Position numbers and translations under genes: made by a program. Source: Hybos culiciformis (taxonomy: Eukaryota; Arthropoda; Insecta; Diptera; Hybotidae). Taken from it: a DNA stretch of 64,000 nt. The notes beneath the pieces were generated by a model that worked only from the letters and a program-made list of their open reading frames with translations, ran no database searches and was not told the origin of the DNA. Location: assembly GCA_964007475.1 (NCBI GenBank), contig OZ023273.1, positions 81,446,598 to 81,510,597 of the forward strand. The letters are read 5' to 3'. Of the stretch, positions 20,581 to 29,944 are shown one piece after another. The stretch's first letter is position 1. Every line of letters starts with the position of its first letter.

Positions 20581-22197
20581 CAGGGCCGGTCCTGCTATAT
20601 GTGCATGATGCGCCAATCGATTTGTAGTCAAGAACATGCAAATCCATTCGAAATTGACTACTGTGCTACTGTTCACAAAAAAACTCTACCCAGAAAAAAA
20701 TCAACACAGTATACAATTTTTTTTGTATACCGTGATCAAATTGCACATTGTATAATGTGCAAATGAGAATTCAGCATAAAATAAAATCAACATAGTATTT
20801 ATGTAAAAATTTTTTTTTGGTATACACTAGGTAGAAAAGTCTGCGTACGGGCTCGTTTCTTATTTTTTGTTCAACATGTTCCCAGTTTTTGATGTCATTT
20901 AAAAGTACTCTATGAAAAAAGTTTTTTTTATGAAAACATTTTTTTTTTTTTCAAAATTTAAATTTTTCAAAATTTAAATTTTGAGAAATCATATCAATTT
21001 TTGGAACTGTCTGAGTACAGCCTGTTTCAATTCCGCGTCTCAGAAATTAACTAGCAATCTCATTTGAAAGGCAATTGAATGTAGATAATTTTGCGCGATA
21101 TAATTTTATCTGTACGATAAGGGAAAATGTCAAAAATTGTCTTTGAAAGTCATAGGAATAGCTTAGAACTGCTGGAAAATAGGTTAGAACCGATTCTTTT
21201 TATGATTTTCAAAGGCGATTTTTGACACTTTCACTTATCGTAGGGATAAAATTATATGGCGCAAAATTATCTACATTCAATTGCCTTTCAAATGGCATTA
21301 TTAGTTAATTTTTGAGACGCGGCATTAAAACCGGCTGTACGCAGACTTTTCGAAAAATTGATATTTCTCAAAATTTAAATTTTGATAAAAAAATTTTTTT
21401 TACAGAGTCCTTTTAAATGACATCAAAAACTGGGAGCATGTGGAACAAAAAATAAGAAAACGAGCCGGTACGCAGACTTTTTCTACCTAGTGTATGTATA
21501 TTTATTTGAGGACTAGCACTAGACCTACTGGGAATACCTCGTTAAAAAAAGCGCTTTAGTATAGTCTACTTCATACTTCAAACTGCGGCTCTTAACATAA
21601 ATTTATGCGACTCCGGAAATCATTTTTTTACACTGCATTCGGCTCGAAGAACAATTCTGACAAAATTTTTTGTTTTCACCCGGCCTAAACTTTTTTCATT
21701 CTAAACTACAAATAAAGAATTTTCCTGCACCCTAAATTACAAATCAAGAATTTTTTTTCCACTGTAAACTACAAATAAAGAATTTTTATTATTTTGTAAA
21801 AATAAACATCGAGTTTCAATGACGGACGAGAATTGAACAAATCAATTAAGGGTGTCATCATTAAAATTACAATTAATTTTGAAGAATTATATATTTTGAA
21901 CAATGTATAAAATTCATAATTATAAATCAAAATTATTGTTTTTTATTTACTTTTTAATATTTTAAAACGGTATATAAATCAAAAATTAAATATATTGATT
22001 TTCTTATATACATTTATAATTATTACAAAAATTTGCGGCTCTTTAATTTTTGATATTTCTTAAAATTGGCTCGCTTATGTTTTGGGTTGCGCAGGCCTGG
22101 TCTACCTCAATGGTGACGTGAAAATGACTTATACTATGCTTATGGGCGCAATTTTCAAAATCGGCACAGGGCGCCGAATCAGCTAGGACCGGGCCTG
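20581..22197. mobile_element. hAT element, 1617 bp, non-autonomous
   Basis: The ends are CAGGGCCGGTCCTG and its near complement AGGACCGGGCCTG, typical hAT termini. They are flanked by perfect CTAACAAT copies (20573-20580 and 22198-22205). No transposase frame is recognised. A foldback (20825-21492) lies inside and accounts for 40% of its length. Confidence 0.88.
20825..21492. mobile_element. foldback MITE with TA duplication, nested in the hAT
   Basis: CACTAGGTAGAAAAGTCTGC at the left is matched by its complement at the right, and the arms pair over almost the whole 668 bp, meeting near 21160. Flanking TA at 20823-20824 and 21493-21494 fits Tc1/mariner-type insertion. The arms differ by scattered substitutions. 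No coding frame. Confidence 0.83.
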
Positions 22198-22664
22198 CTA
22201 ACAATTGCATACTTTCAGGAAGTTGGCGGCAATTTTTTGTCGAAAAACAATAAAAAAACAGAAAAAAACAAAAAAAAATCCCGAAAAAAAAGGAAAAAGA
22301 TATGACAAAAAAGAAAAAAACCAAAAAGTTCAAGTGTGAACGCATTTAAAAAAGCCGTCATTAGTAGTGGCTTTTTAGTTGTAGTGTGACTCGCTTATTA
22401 GTCATACATTTGATCAATTGCTAATTGTTTTGTTTATACTGTCGTGATCATATGTTTTCTTCTGATATATATATTTTTTTGCATACTTTCTGCATGCACT
22501 TATTTTTTGATTTGATTTATGATTTCTAATCTAAAGGTAATCTAAAGTCATTAGGAGTTCTGAAGGAAAAGAAATACTTAAAAACAAAAAAAAAGCAAAT
22601 ATAAGAATAAATTACAATAAATTATCGGCTTTTATGTTATTTTTAATATCCATTACATCATACA

Positions 22665-23738
22665 GATATCACTTGCTGTGCTAATCCAAAATATAAGGAT
22701 TCTACATCTAATAATCCAATAGAATGTAGTGGCATCTGTGGAAAATATTTCCACGATGGATGTATTGGACTTGGACGTAATGGATTTAAATGTCTCAATG
22801 AATTCAGAAGAATTTTCGTTTTTTTTGTGATGATTGTATGGTTGTGAATGATTTTAATTATGTGGTTTGTCGAAATAATAATTTGATTAATACAAATATT
22901 ATTACTGAGAAGTTTGATGAAATTTTCAACATATGTGATTCCACTTTTTCAAAATTGAAACTTCATATTGAAAAGGATAAAATTTTCGAAAATGCCTTTG
23001 ACGATCTCGTCTCCAGAGTCGAAAATACTATTTTAATGCTTAACTCAAATAATGACAATATTCAAAAAATTAATAAAAGGTTTGATTCTATTGACAGTAA
23101 CAATTCTATTAACAACAGTAATATTGGATGGGATGACTTAACTAGAGAACTTGATGAAAATAATGAACTTCTTCATAAGTTAATGTCAAAGATTAGTTCC
23201 ATTGACAACAACAAAACTGATAAAATTGATGATATAGCTAAATCGCTATTGAATATTGAAAAATTAAATGAAAATTTTAATAATAATCTCTCTAATTTGT
23301 CTAAAAATGCTATTACTATATCTGATTTCAACAATTTTGAATTGAAAAGAATTAAATTGAATGATGCTAGTGTTAATGATTCGAATTTGGACGATATGTA
23401 TTGGTGATAATTATTCGAATTAGGTGATAGGGGTCTAGAAACTACAGAACCTACAGTAGGAGATAGGGAGTACCAGACTGAACGCGCATGTAGCCTGAGA
23501 GATAAGCTTAATGAACAGAACCAACAGCTATTTCAACATCAACAAGTACAACAACTTGAACAACAACAAAGCAACATCAACAGCAGCTCCAACAAGAAAT
23601 ACAACATCTAGTGCAACGACAGGCCCAACTAAAGGTACAACAACAACTAGAAGAGGTACAACAACAAGCACAACAAAAACAACAACAAAAACAAGAACAG
23701 CAACAACAAAAACGACAGCAGCAGCGCTAGCAGCAGCA
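22665..23738 (+). pseudogene. LINE ORF1 with PHD-like zinc finger and Gln-rich tail
   Basis: PHD-finger ORF1 proteins are known from CR1-type LINEs. Here CCANPKY...IECSGICGKYFHDGC...FFCDDC gives the Cys4-His-Cys3 order near 22674-22835, with a frameshift in the T run near 22818. From 22838 an open frame of 189 codons is rich in Asn, Asp and Leu heptads, so likely coiled coil. It ends at TGA 23405-23407. The next stretch (23520-23735) is a CAA/CAG microsatellite. In one frame it reads almost pure Gln with Leu/Glu (QQQLQQEIQHLVQRQAQ), which fits an extension of the coiled coil rather than the Thr/Ala frame that happens to be open. The tail ends in CAGCAGCAGCGCTAG repeats. Confidence 0.6.
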
Positions 23739-23790
23739 GCAGCGCTAGCAGCAGCAGCAGCGCTAGCAGCATTGCTAGCAGCAGCTTTCG
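23738..23790 (+). repeat. GCTAGCAGCAGCAGCA short tandem repeat
   Basis: GCTAGC alternates with CAG runs, three full units and a partial one, following the CAA-rich microsatellite. The deletion joining ORF1 to RT lies at or just after it. Confidence 0.8.
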
Positions 23791-23814
23791 GAAGCGCCAG
23801 CTGCAGCAATATTT

Positions 23815-25237
23815 TAAATTCTTCAGAAGTTCTTAGTTATGCAGATGATGCAAAAAATTTTAAAGCTATATCTTCCTATTCTGATTGTATTGATTGCAAA
23901 ATGACATCAATTCATTTTGCAATTGGTGTACGTCAAATAATCTTCTTTTAATTAATAAATGTCACTCAAAACAAAAAAAGCGAAATTGATTTTCAATATA
24001 TGTACTATTCAATCCTCTTCATTGACAAGATTTGAAGAAACCACTGATCTTGGAGTTTTGTTGGATGAAAAATTGAACTTTGTTAAACATATCGATTTTG
24101 ACATTTGTCCGCGGGACATTTGTCCGCGATGAAATTTGTATGGAAAACTTCGCGGACAAATGTCATTTTGCAAAATGTCATTTGTCCGCGATTGTAAAAT
24201 GACGTTTGTCCGCCGCGGACAAATGTCTCAAAATTAGCGGACAAATGACATTTTATAAAATGACATTTGTCCGCGATTGAATTTTCTAACTTTAGCGGAC
24301 AAATGTAATTTTTCAAAATGTCATTTGTCTGCGATTGATTTTTCGAATTTTTAGCGGACAAATGTCATTTTGAAAAATGTCATTTGTCCGCGATTGAAAT
24401 TTTTAATTTTTAGCGGACAAATGTCATTTTGCATAATGTCATTTGTCCGCAATTGATTTTTCAGTTTTTTTAACGGACAAATGTCACAAATGTCATTTTG
24501 GGTCAGCCGCAAATCCCACTGACCAACCACCAGTCCACCCGCCCCCCGCTGCCCTCCACAAAAATCAATCGCGGACAAATGACATTTTGCAAAATAGCAT
24601 TTGTCCGCTAAAAAAACTGAAAAATCAATCGGGGAGAAATGACATTTTGCAAAATGACATTTGTCCGCTAAAAATTTGAAATTTCAATCGCGGACAAATG
24701 ACATTTTGCAAAATGACATTTGTCCGCTAAAAATTTGAAAAACCAATAGCGGACAAATGACATTTTGCAAAATGACATTTGTCCGCTAAAGTTGGAAAAT
24801 TCAATCGTGGACAAATGTCATTTTGCAAAATGTCATTTTTCCGTTAATTTTGAGACATTTGTCCGCGGCGGACAAATGTCATTTTACAATCGCGGACAAA
24901 TGTCATTTTGTTAAATGACATTTGTTCGCGAAGTTTTCCTTACAAATTTCATCGCGGATAAATGTCCCGCGGAAAAATGTCACGGCGCCTTTTAGAATAT
25001 TCTTGCCAAGTCTGGAATCCATTTAATGGTATTCATATCTCTAGACTTGAATCTGTCCAGAAAAATTTTCTTCCTTTTGCTTTGAGGCGCCTTAATTGGC
25101 AGGACAATTTTAATTTACCTCCGTATCCTGACAGACTTCAACTTGTCAATCTTCCAAGTCCAGAGAGTAGAAGGGCTTATTTGTCGTTCAGTTTTATCCA
25201 CAAGGTTATCGAGGGCAAGATGAGAAAAGCTGTTTAA
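23815..25237 (+). pseudogene. CR1-like RT thumb and C-terminal domain, split by an array
   Basis: LSYADDAKNFKAISS near 23830 is the RT catalytic YADD block. LNINKCH near 23955 and DLGVLLDEKLNFVKHI near 24045-24095 are the thumb. The text is then cut by the palindromic array and resumes at 24990 with LEYSCQVWNPFNGIHISRLE, KNFLPFALRRLNW and SRRAYLSFSFIHKVIEGK to 25237, the C-terminal domain usual in CR1/Jockey-group RTs. Motifs before YADD are deleted. Stops near 23950 and a shift near 23990 add damage. Confidence 0.75.
24100..24981. repeat. palindromic-word array 1 (GCGGACAAATG family), foldback
   Basis: About eleven units of a 38-bp near-palindrome are spaced some 58-62 bp apart: GCGGACAAATG, T, CATTTTGCAAAATG, T, CATTTGTCCGC. 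Most units left of centre read GTCATTTTGC and most right of centre read GACATTTTGC, so the array as a whole is also a palindrome. Its ends (GACATTTGTCCGCGGGACAT and complement) pair over some 60 bp. A GC-rich core (24505-24550, CCGCAAATCCCACTGACC...) sits at the centre. It interrupts a LINE RT frame, so it arrived as an insertion. The open frames through it are by-products of the repeat. Confidence 0.88.
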
Positions 25238-25614
25238 TGTCTAACTTATTTTTTAATGCTCCGTTACGTAGCCTTAGAAATTCCGATGTTATGTCAAAAT
25301 AGCCCACTAACCTCCATGTTCAAAATTTATAACAGATTTCACTTTCTACTTCAAACACATAGTTTCGATAGTCCTTCTTTTAAAACTCAATTTTATATTT
25401 TATAAGCTAGTTCTAATTAATTTGTGCAATATATATTATATTATATTATTTACTTGTATTTAAATAATTTTTGTATATAATTTTTGTTTATTCTTATTTT
25501 TAGTTTATTTTGTTTCTAATAATTGTGATTTTTTTTTATATTATTATTTTATATGGGTATTTTCGCTTGTAATAAGCAGTTGTAATAAATAAATCTTATA
25601 TATAATGAGTAAAA

Positions 25615-25832
25615 CCATAGATTAAGAATACAGAAAGATGGGAAGCTTCATACAACATTTTTTCAGTCTTTTTTGGTAATTTATTGTGAAGGTGTTAGTA
25701 AAACTAAATAAAATTCTTTTCATACATAGATAATTATCACGTATTTTATTTTGTTTTACTAACACATTGACTTAAAAATACCAAAAATAATGTTGTATGA
25801 AGTTCCCATCTTTCTGTATTCTTAATCTATGG
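25615..25832. mobile_element. MITE, 218 bp, 45-bp inverted ends
   Basis: CCATAGATTAAGAATACAGA at the left and its complement at the right continue with few changes to about 45 bp. TAAAA flanks both sides (25610-25614 and 25833-25837). The inner part also pairs partly (AAATAAAATT with its complement). No coding frame. Confidence 0.8.
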
Positions 25833-25864
25833 TAAAACTGATCCGTCTGTCCGTCCCAAAAAAG

Positions 25865-26035
25865 ATTTTTTTTTTGCGCTCATATTCCTTTCTTTTGAAT
25901 TTTTTTTTTGCGCCAACATTCCTTTCTTATGAATTTTTTTGTTTTACGCCCACATTCCTTTCTTTTGAATTTTTTTTTCGCTCTTTTTGTTTTTTAAGTT
26001 GGGTTTTTTTTTGTCGCTCTTTTTGTTTTTTAAGT
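25865..26035. repeat. degenerate tandem repeats, T-rich
   Basis: Three copies of a unit of about 37 bp containing CATTCCTTTCTTTTGAAT lie at 25880-25970. Two copies of CGCTCTTTTTGTTTTTTAAG follow at 25979 and 26014. A translation of this stretch is open for 128 codons only by chance. Confidence 0.75.
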
Positions 26036-26060
26036 TCTTTCCAGACACTGCAGACACTGC

Positions 26061-26512
26061 AAATGAATGAAAAAATAATCAATAAACTTGCTAGAGAGTC
26101 TAAAACGTATTACAGGGCTGATTCAATCGTGTCAGAAGATCCAAGTGATTCATTAAATTACCCGATCGAGTTCCTGAATAAACAAACACCATCTCGGATG
26201 CCACCAAGTAATTGACACTGAAAAAGGGGTCATAGTAATGTTACTTAGAAATTTGAATCCAAAGAGAGGTCTATGTAATGGCACGCGACTGATTGTGGAA
26301 AAGTTAGAACAAAATTCAATTTCAGCAAAAATCATTTCGGGATCTCACTACGGCGAATCATGCGTTATACCGAGAATAAATCTTGCTCTTAGCGATACAT
26401 TTCTTCCATTTGTATTAAAAAGAAAACAACTCCCAGTAATCCCTGCTCACGCAATAACAATCAACAAATCACAAGGTCAAAGTTTTAAATATGTTGCAAT
26501 TGAGAAGGTATA
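26061..26512 (+). pseudogene. Helitron Pif1-like helicase, C-terminal fragment
   Basis: Helitrons move by rolling-circle replication with a Rep-helicase protein. The stretch LARESKTYYRADSI...DPSDSLNYPIEFLN near 26085-26180 is followed, after a frameshift near 26205, by VMLLRNLNPKRGLCNGTRL near 26235. ISGSHYGESCVIPRI comes near 26335 and LPVIPAHAITINKSQGQS near 26430-26480, the last being helicase motif VI region. Together about 150 residues of the helicase end are present. No Rep domain, N-terminal helicase motifs or Helitron 3' hairpin with CTRR end were found, so only a remnant remains. Confidence 0.83.
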
Positions 26513-26599
26513 AAGATGATGGCTTATGCCATTATAGTACAATATTAATACTATCGGGTAAGCACATCCACACCTTGACGGAAATCACAAATATCAGAA

Positions 26600-27060
26600 A
26601 CTGAGTAAAAGAGCCAGTTTCAAAGGGCTGGGTTTGAATTCGCAGAAGAAGAGCTAAAATTCCAATCTTCAAAGTACCTGACTTGATTCTTGAAACCCAC
26701 GCAATATTTAGGTCTTATTGTAGGTCTTATTTTAGACAGCAAGCTAAATTGGAAGATTAATATACAGTAGCGAGTAGTTAAAGCTACGAACGCCTTCTAT
26801 GCATGTAAGAGACTTATTGGGAAAAGATGGGGAGTAATGCTATACGGAGTTTTGTGTATGATGGAGAGCTTTAGACCTTACAAAACTCTGTCAAAGAATG
26901 TACAGCCCTTAACGCTATCCTATCTCCCCCACTAGTGGATCTATTCGCAAAAAAAGCGTAGAAAACTGCATTTTGACTAAGAGAAGCGAACACTCTAAAA
27001 ATCTGTGAAAAGAACCAAGAAAAAAATCAGACTACCTTTGCCAAACTTCGGAGTAAAATT
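26600..27060 (+). pseudogene. LOA/R1-like RT thumb and C-terminal fragment
   Basis: The frame reads LILDSKLNWKINIQ, then VVKATNAFYACKRLIGKRWG near 26730-26830. In a changed frame it continues LNAILSPPLVDLFAKKA near 26910 and LREANTL near 26975. This matches the region after the RT palm of R1/LOA LINEs. It could be the 3' part of the same insertion whose 5' parts lie at 11454-12143 and 19042-20070, the RT palm being lost, or a separate copy. Stops are frequent. Confidence 0.6.
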
Positions 27061-27811
27061 TTCTATCAGGATTCCATCTAGAGAAGAGTAGGAATATGTA
27101 ATGGAGGTTTCAAATAATGATTTACTAGTTTTTTCCTCGAACAGCGTACTAGACAACATCCTCCTTGGAAAAAATTGTGAAAAAAATTGTAATTTTTTTT
27201 CCTATAGTGTTTCTTTCATACAAAATATTTTTTTTCTCGAGTAACATACAAATACCATACTAAGCTTTAAGATAGAATTTCAGCATTTCAGTATTAAAAA
27301 GTGACGTCTGATCAATATAATTCAATAGTAAAATTCTCTTTGAACGGGAAATTATTTCTAATCATAATAATGATTTTAATTTTGATATTCTTAACAGTCT
27401 TATGCAAGTAAGAAAACTAAGAAAGCGTATATCAAGAAGAATGTAAATACATATCGTCGGTCGAATTCATAAGTATTCAATCGACCAAATTTTAAAAATA
27501 ACGTTATTAATGCAAAATAAGGTTTTGAAACATGGTCTACTGAATGGTGTCATCAAAATTTTCGTATCTCTTATAGTTTGTGAGATATTTAGTGTTTATT
27601 TTATTCAAAACCCAATTATTCAAAATCACAATTTTGTATGAGGTTGAATAATTTTCCTTTTAAAACTTCGTTATATAATTAAGTAATCTAAATATTTAAT
27701 CTCCTCTGAATAAGCCTTTTGAATAATTTTAATGTTAAAAATTTTTAATTCGTGAAAAGTTCTTATTTATTCAATATCCCGCAAAAAAAGCGGTTATTGA
27801 ATAATTTGTTA
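27061..27811. other. AT-rich DNA, nothing recognised
   Basis: No element ends or coding frames identified. TTATTCAA/TTGAATAA words recur near 27590-27800 (for example 27600, 27640, 27720, 27770), perhaps subterminal repeats of an element whose ends were not found. Confidence 0.4.
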
Positions 27812-27819
27812 GCTTTTAC

Positions 27820-28548
27820 CAGGCCTGGCCAACCCAAATCGCTCTGAGGGCTTCCTTTTTATTTATTTATTTTCAGCGGGCTATATATTATATGAAAAAA
27901 CCAATTTTTATTTTTTACCATTTATTTGTATTATTTCAGTGCATATTATTTTAAAAAACATTTATTTTTATATTTACAGTAGATTTTTTTATTGTATCAA
28001 GAATATTATTTATTGAACTATTTATTTTTATTATTTCAGTACATACTTAAATATAATATTTATTAATGAGATTTTTGCTTTTCTTTGCGATCGCTTAATG
28101 TTTTTAAATCTACATTAATTTTAGTAGTTGCACATCGTAATTGGCTTTCATGATTTTCGTCTGTTATTGAAGCTTGAAATTTACTATATTTAATTTCATT
28201 TTTGAAAAAAAAGCTTCACAAACATTTGTAGATCCGAAGACGCTTACTATTTTTTGAGCAAATAATCTCAAGTTAGGATACTTTTCCGCTGTTAAATACA
28301 AAAATGAGTACATTTCATTAAATAAAAATGTTTACAATAATTTTATTACGCCTAAAAATATGCAATCAAAAAATAATTTAATGAAGATATGAAGGTAATC
28401 TTTTTACAAAAATTTTAATGTGACGGGCTAAAAAAACATATTAAAAAACTTTTTAATATTGAATTTTGTAGTCAATTTTTTTAACAACGAATAATAATCA
28501 TGCAAAGGGCCTCATAAAAATACATAACGGACCGGTTGGCCAGGCCTG
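27820..28548 (-). mobile_element. hAT element, 729 bp, with transposase C-terminal remnant
   Basis: The ends CAGGCCTGGCCAAC and GTTGGCCAGGCCTG are exact inverted repeats, flanked by perfect GCTTTTAC copies (27812-27819 and 28549-28556). On the minus strand, KYPNLRLFAQKIVSVFGSTN near 28280-28220 and, in another frame, ITDENHESQLRCATTKINVD near 28170-28110 are the hAT dimerisation domain. The rest of the transposase is deleted. Confidence 0.9.
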
Positions 28549-28889
28549 GCTTTTACCATACTTTTGAAATTTCAATGGAAAGATTTGCTATATATTCAAT
28601 ATCCTAGTTATCTTATTTTAATATTTCAAAAAAAATTTTTTTGGAGGGAAAAAGGAGTAAATTTTAGTTTTTTGATTAAATTTGGTAAAAAATTTTACTT
28701 TTAAACGAAGGAGATATTTTGAGGTAAGTAAATTTCTTAATAGTGAGAATAAATAAATTGTAAATTTTCTATTTTTGAATATCCATGAAAATGATGAAAG
28801 TGAAAGATCTTCACCGGAACCAAATTTAATGTAAAATTTGGAAGAGTATGTAATTTCTTCTGTTAAAATAAAATTTTTAATACAAAATT

Positions 28890-29926
28890 TTTTCCAGAAT
28901 TCTCAACGACGTGTTCAATTCAAGTTCCGATCTATCTACTTGTTTGGACGATTCGTATGATCCATATTTTCAACTAGGTAATGAAGATTTTTTGGACAAA
29001 TGTGGGTCTAAAGGCAGAACTTTAACTAGCCGATGTTACCATGAAAAGAAATATGTTTAGGTAAACAATACAATTGGGTCAACATCTACACCAAGTCTGC
29101 ATCAAATGAAGAATTTTTGAAAGAAAAGTACGGATTTAGAGATGCAACTCCAGGTTCAATTAATTATAACTTACGGAATGAAGACCCTGATGAAATAGAT
29201 CCTCTTTTTCATCCACGATCAGTAAAACAGTCTGATAAAAAACCCAGGAAAGTGACTCGAAATCCCTCTGAGTGGAAAAAAAATGTTCTAAAGAAATTGA
29301 GAGAAGAAGGGAAAAAATATACAAATACTCAGGGTAAAAAATTTTCAGCTAAGAGCATTAAACCGGCTGTCTGTACAAAAGAATGTCGTCGTAATTGTTC
29401 TGAAAATTTTACAGAAGGTCACGAATTTTGGGCATTAAATCATGAACAAAAAAAATATTTTTATTCAAAATTTGTAAAACTTGAGCCAATAAAGCGAAAG
29501 CGAACAATATCGGAAAACTCTAGAAGAAAACTCTACTTTCCAGTATCATTTAGAAAATCACGGAGAGCGTCATCAAGTGTGCAAGTCTTTTTTTACGTCT
29601 ACATTGAATGTTAGCCAAATAAGAATTCACCATTTTTTCAAAAATAACTACAACGTTGCCACTAGATCTCCGATACCTTCACAAAAAGGTAAAATATCTT
29701 ATCGAAAAATACCTGAAGACAAATTGCTAGATATTAGACAACACATTCAAAAATTTCCGTGCATTGATCCTCATTATGTGCGAGCATCTAGTCAAAAACA
29801 ATATTTGGAATCTGGGTTAACTTTACAAAAGATGTACAAGTTGTATGAAGACGAAAAGATTTATGCGATTTATGCATCAAATTTGAAAATGTTGCCCGAC
29901 CAAGTGAGATTGCAATTGCTGACATA
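28890..29926 (+). pseudogene. N-terminal half of an unclassified transposon-like protein
   Basis: The frame can be followed from SSSDLSTCLDDSYDPYF near 28925, after an AG acceptor-like site, through a shift near 29045. LKEKYGFRDATPGSINYN leads into NPSEWKKNVLKKLREEGKKY near 29260, then VCTKECRRNCSENF near 29375. After one shift near 29543 come HLENHGERHQVCKSFFTSTL near 29580, FPCIDPHYVRAS near 29755 and SGLTLQKMYKLYEDE near 29815. The W-x-x-N-x-x-K-x-x-R, C-x3-C-x3-C and V-C-K-x-F-F pattern is, to my recollection, that of large uncharacterised repeat-linked proteins in arthropods. Their enzymatic half is absent here: the frame stops at 29926 and a LINE begins about 20 bp further on. Confidence 0.6.
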
Positions 29927-29944
29927 AGAAATTGAATGAAAATG

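Larger units (their letters stand above)
22665..25600 (+). mobile_element. CR1-like LINE with PHD-finger ORF1, internally deleted
   Basis: ORF1 parts (PHD-like finger, coiled coil) occupy 22665-23738. RT thumb and C-terminal parts are at 23815-24095 and 24990-25237, and an AT-rich 3' region ends near 25600. The endonuclease and most of RT are missing between the glutamine-rich end of ORF1 and the YADD motif. A palindromic array is inserted in the RT C-terminal region at 24100-24981. Confidence 0.7.

Noticed and set aside
23528..23809. Ala/Val-rich minus-strand frame and Thr/Ala-rich plus frame in the CAA/CAG tract
   Set aside because: Shadow frames of a microsatellite; the Gln-rich plus frame fits the coiled-coil ORF1 better.
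24083..24679. Several open frames of 75-92 codons on both strands across the palindromic array
   Set aside because: They repeat the same residues on both strands because the DNA repeat is palindromic and free of stops; no protein family resembles them.
24100..24981. CRISPR-like array because of regular 60-bp pitch
   Set aside because: Repeats are palindromic, change direction, spacers are AT-rich near-copies of each other, and the genome is eukaryotic.
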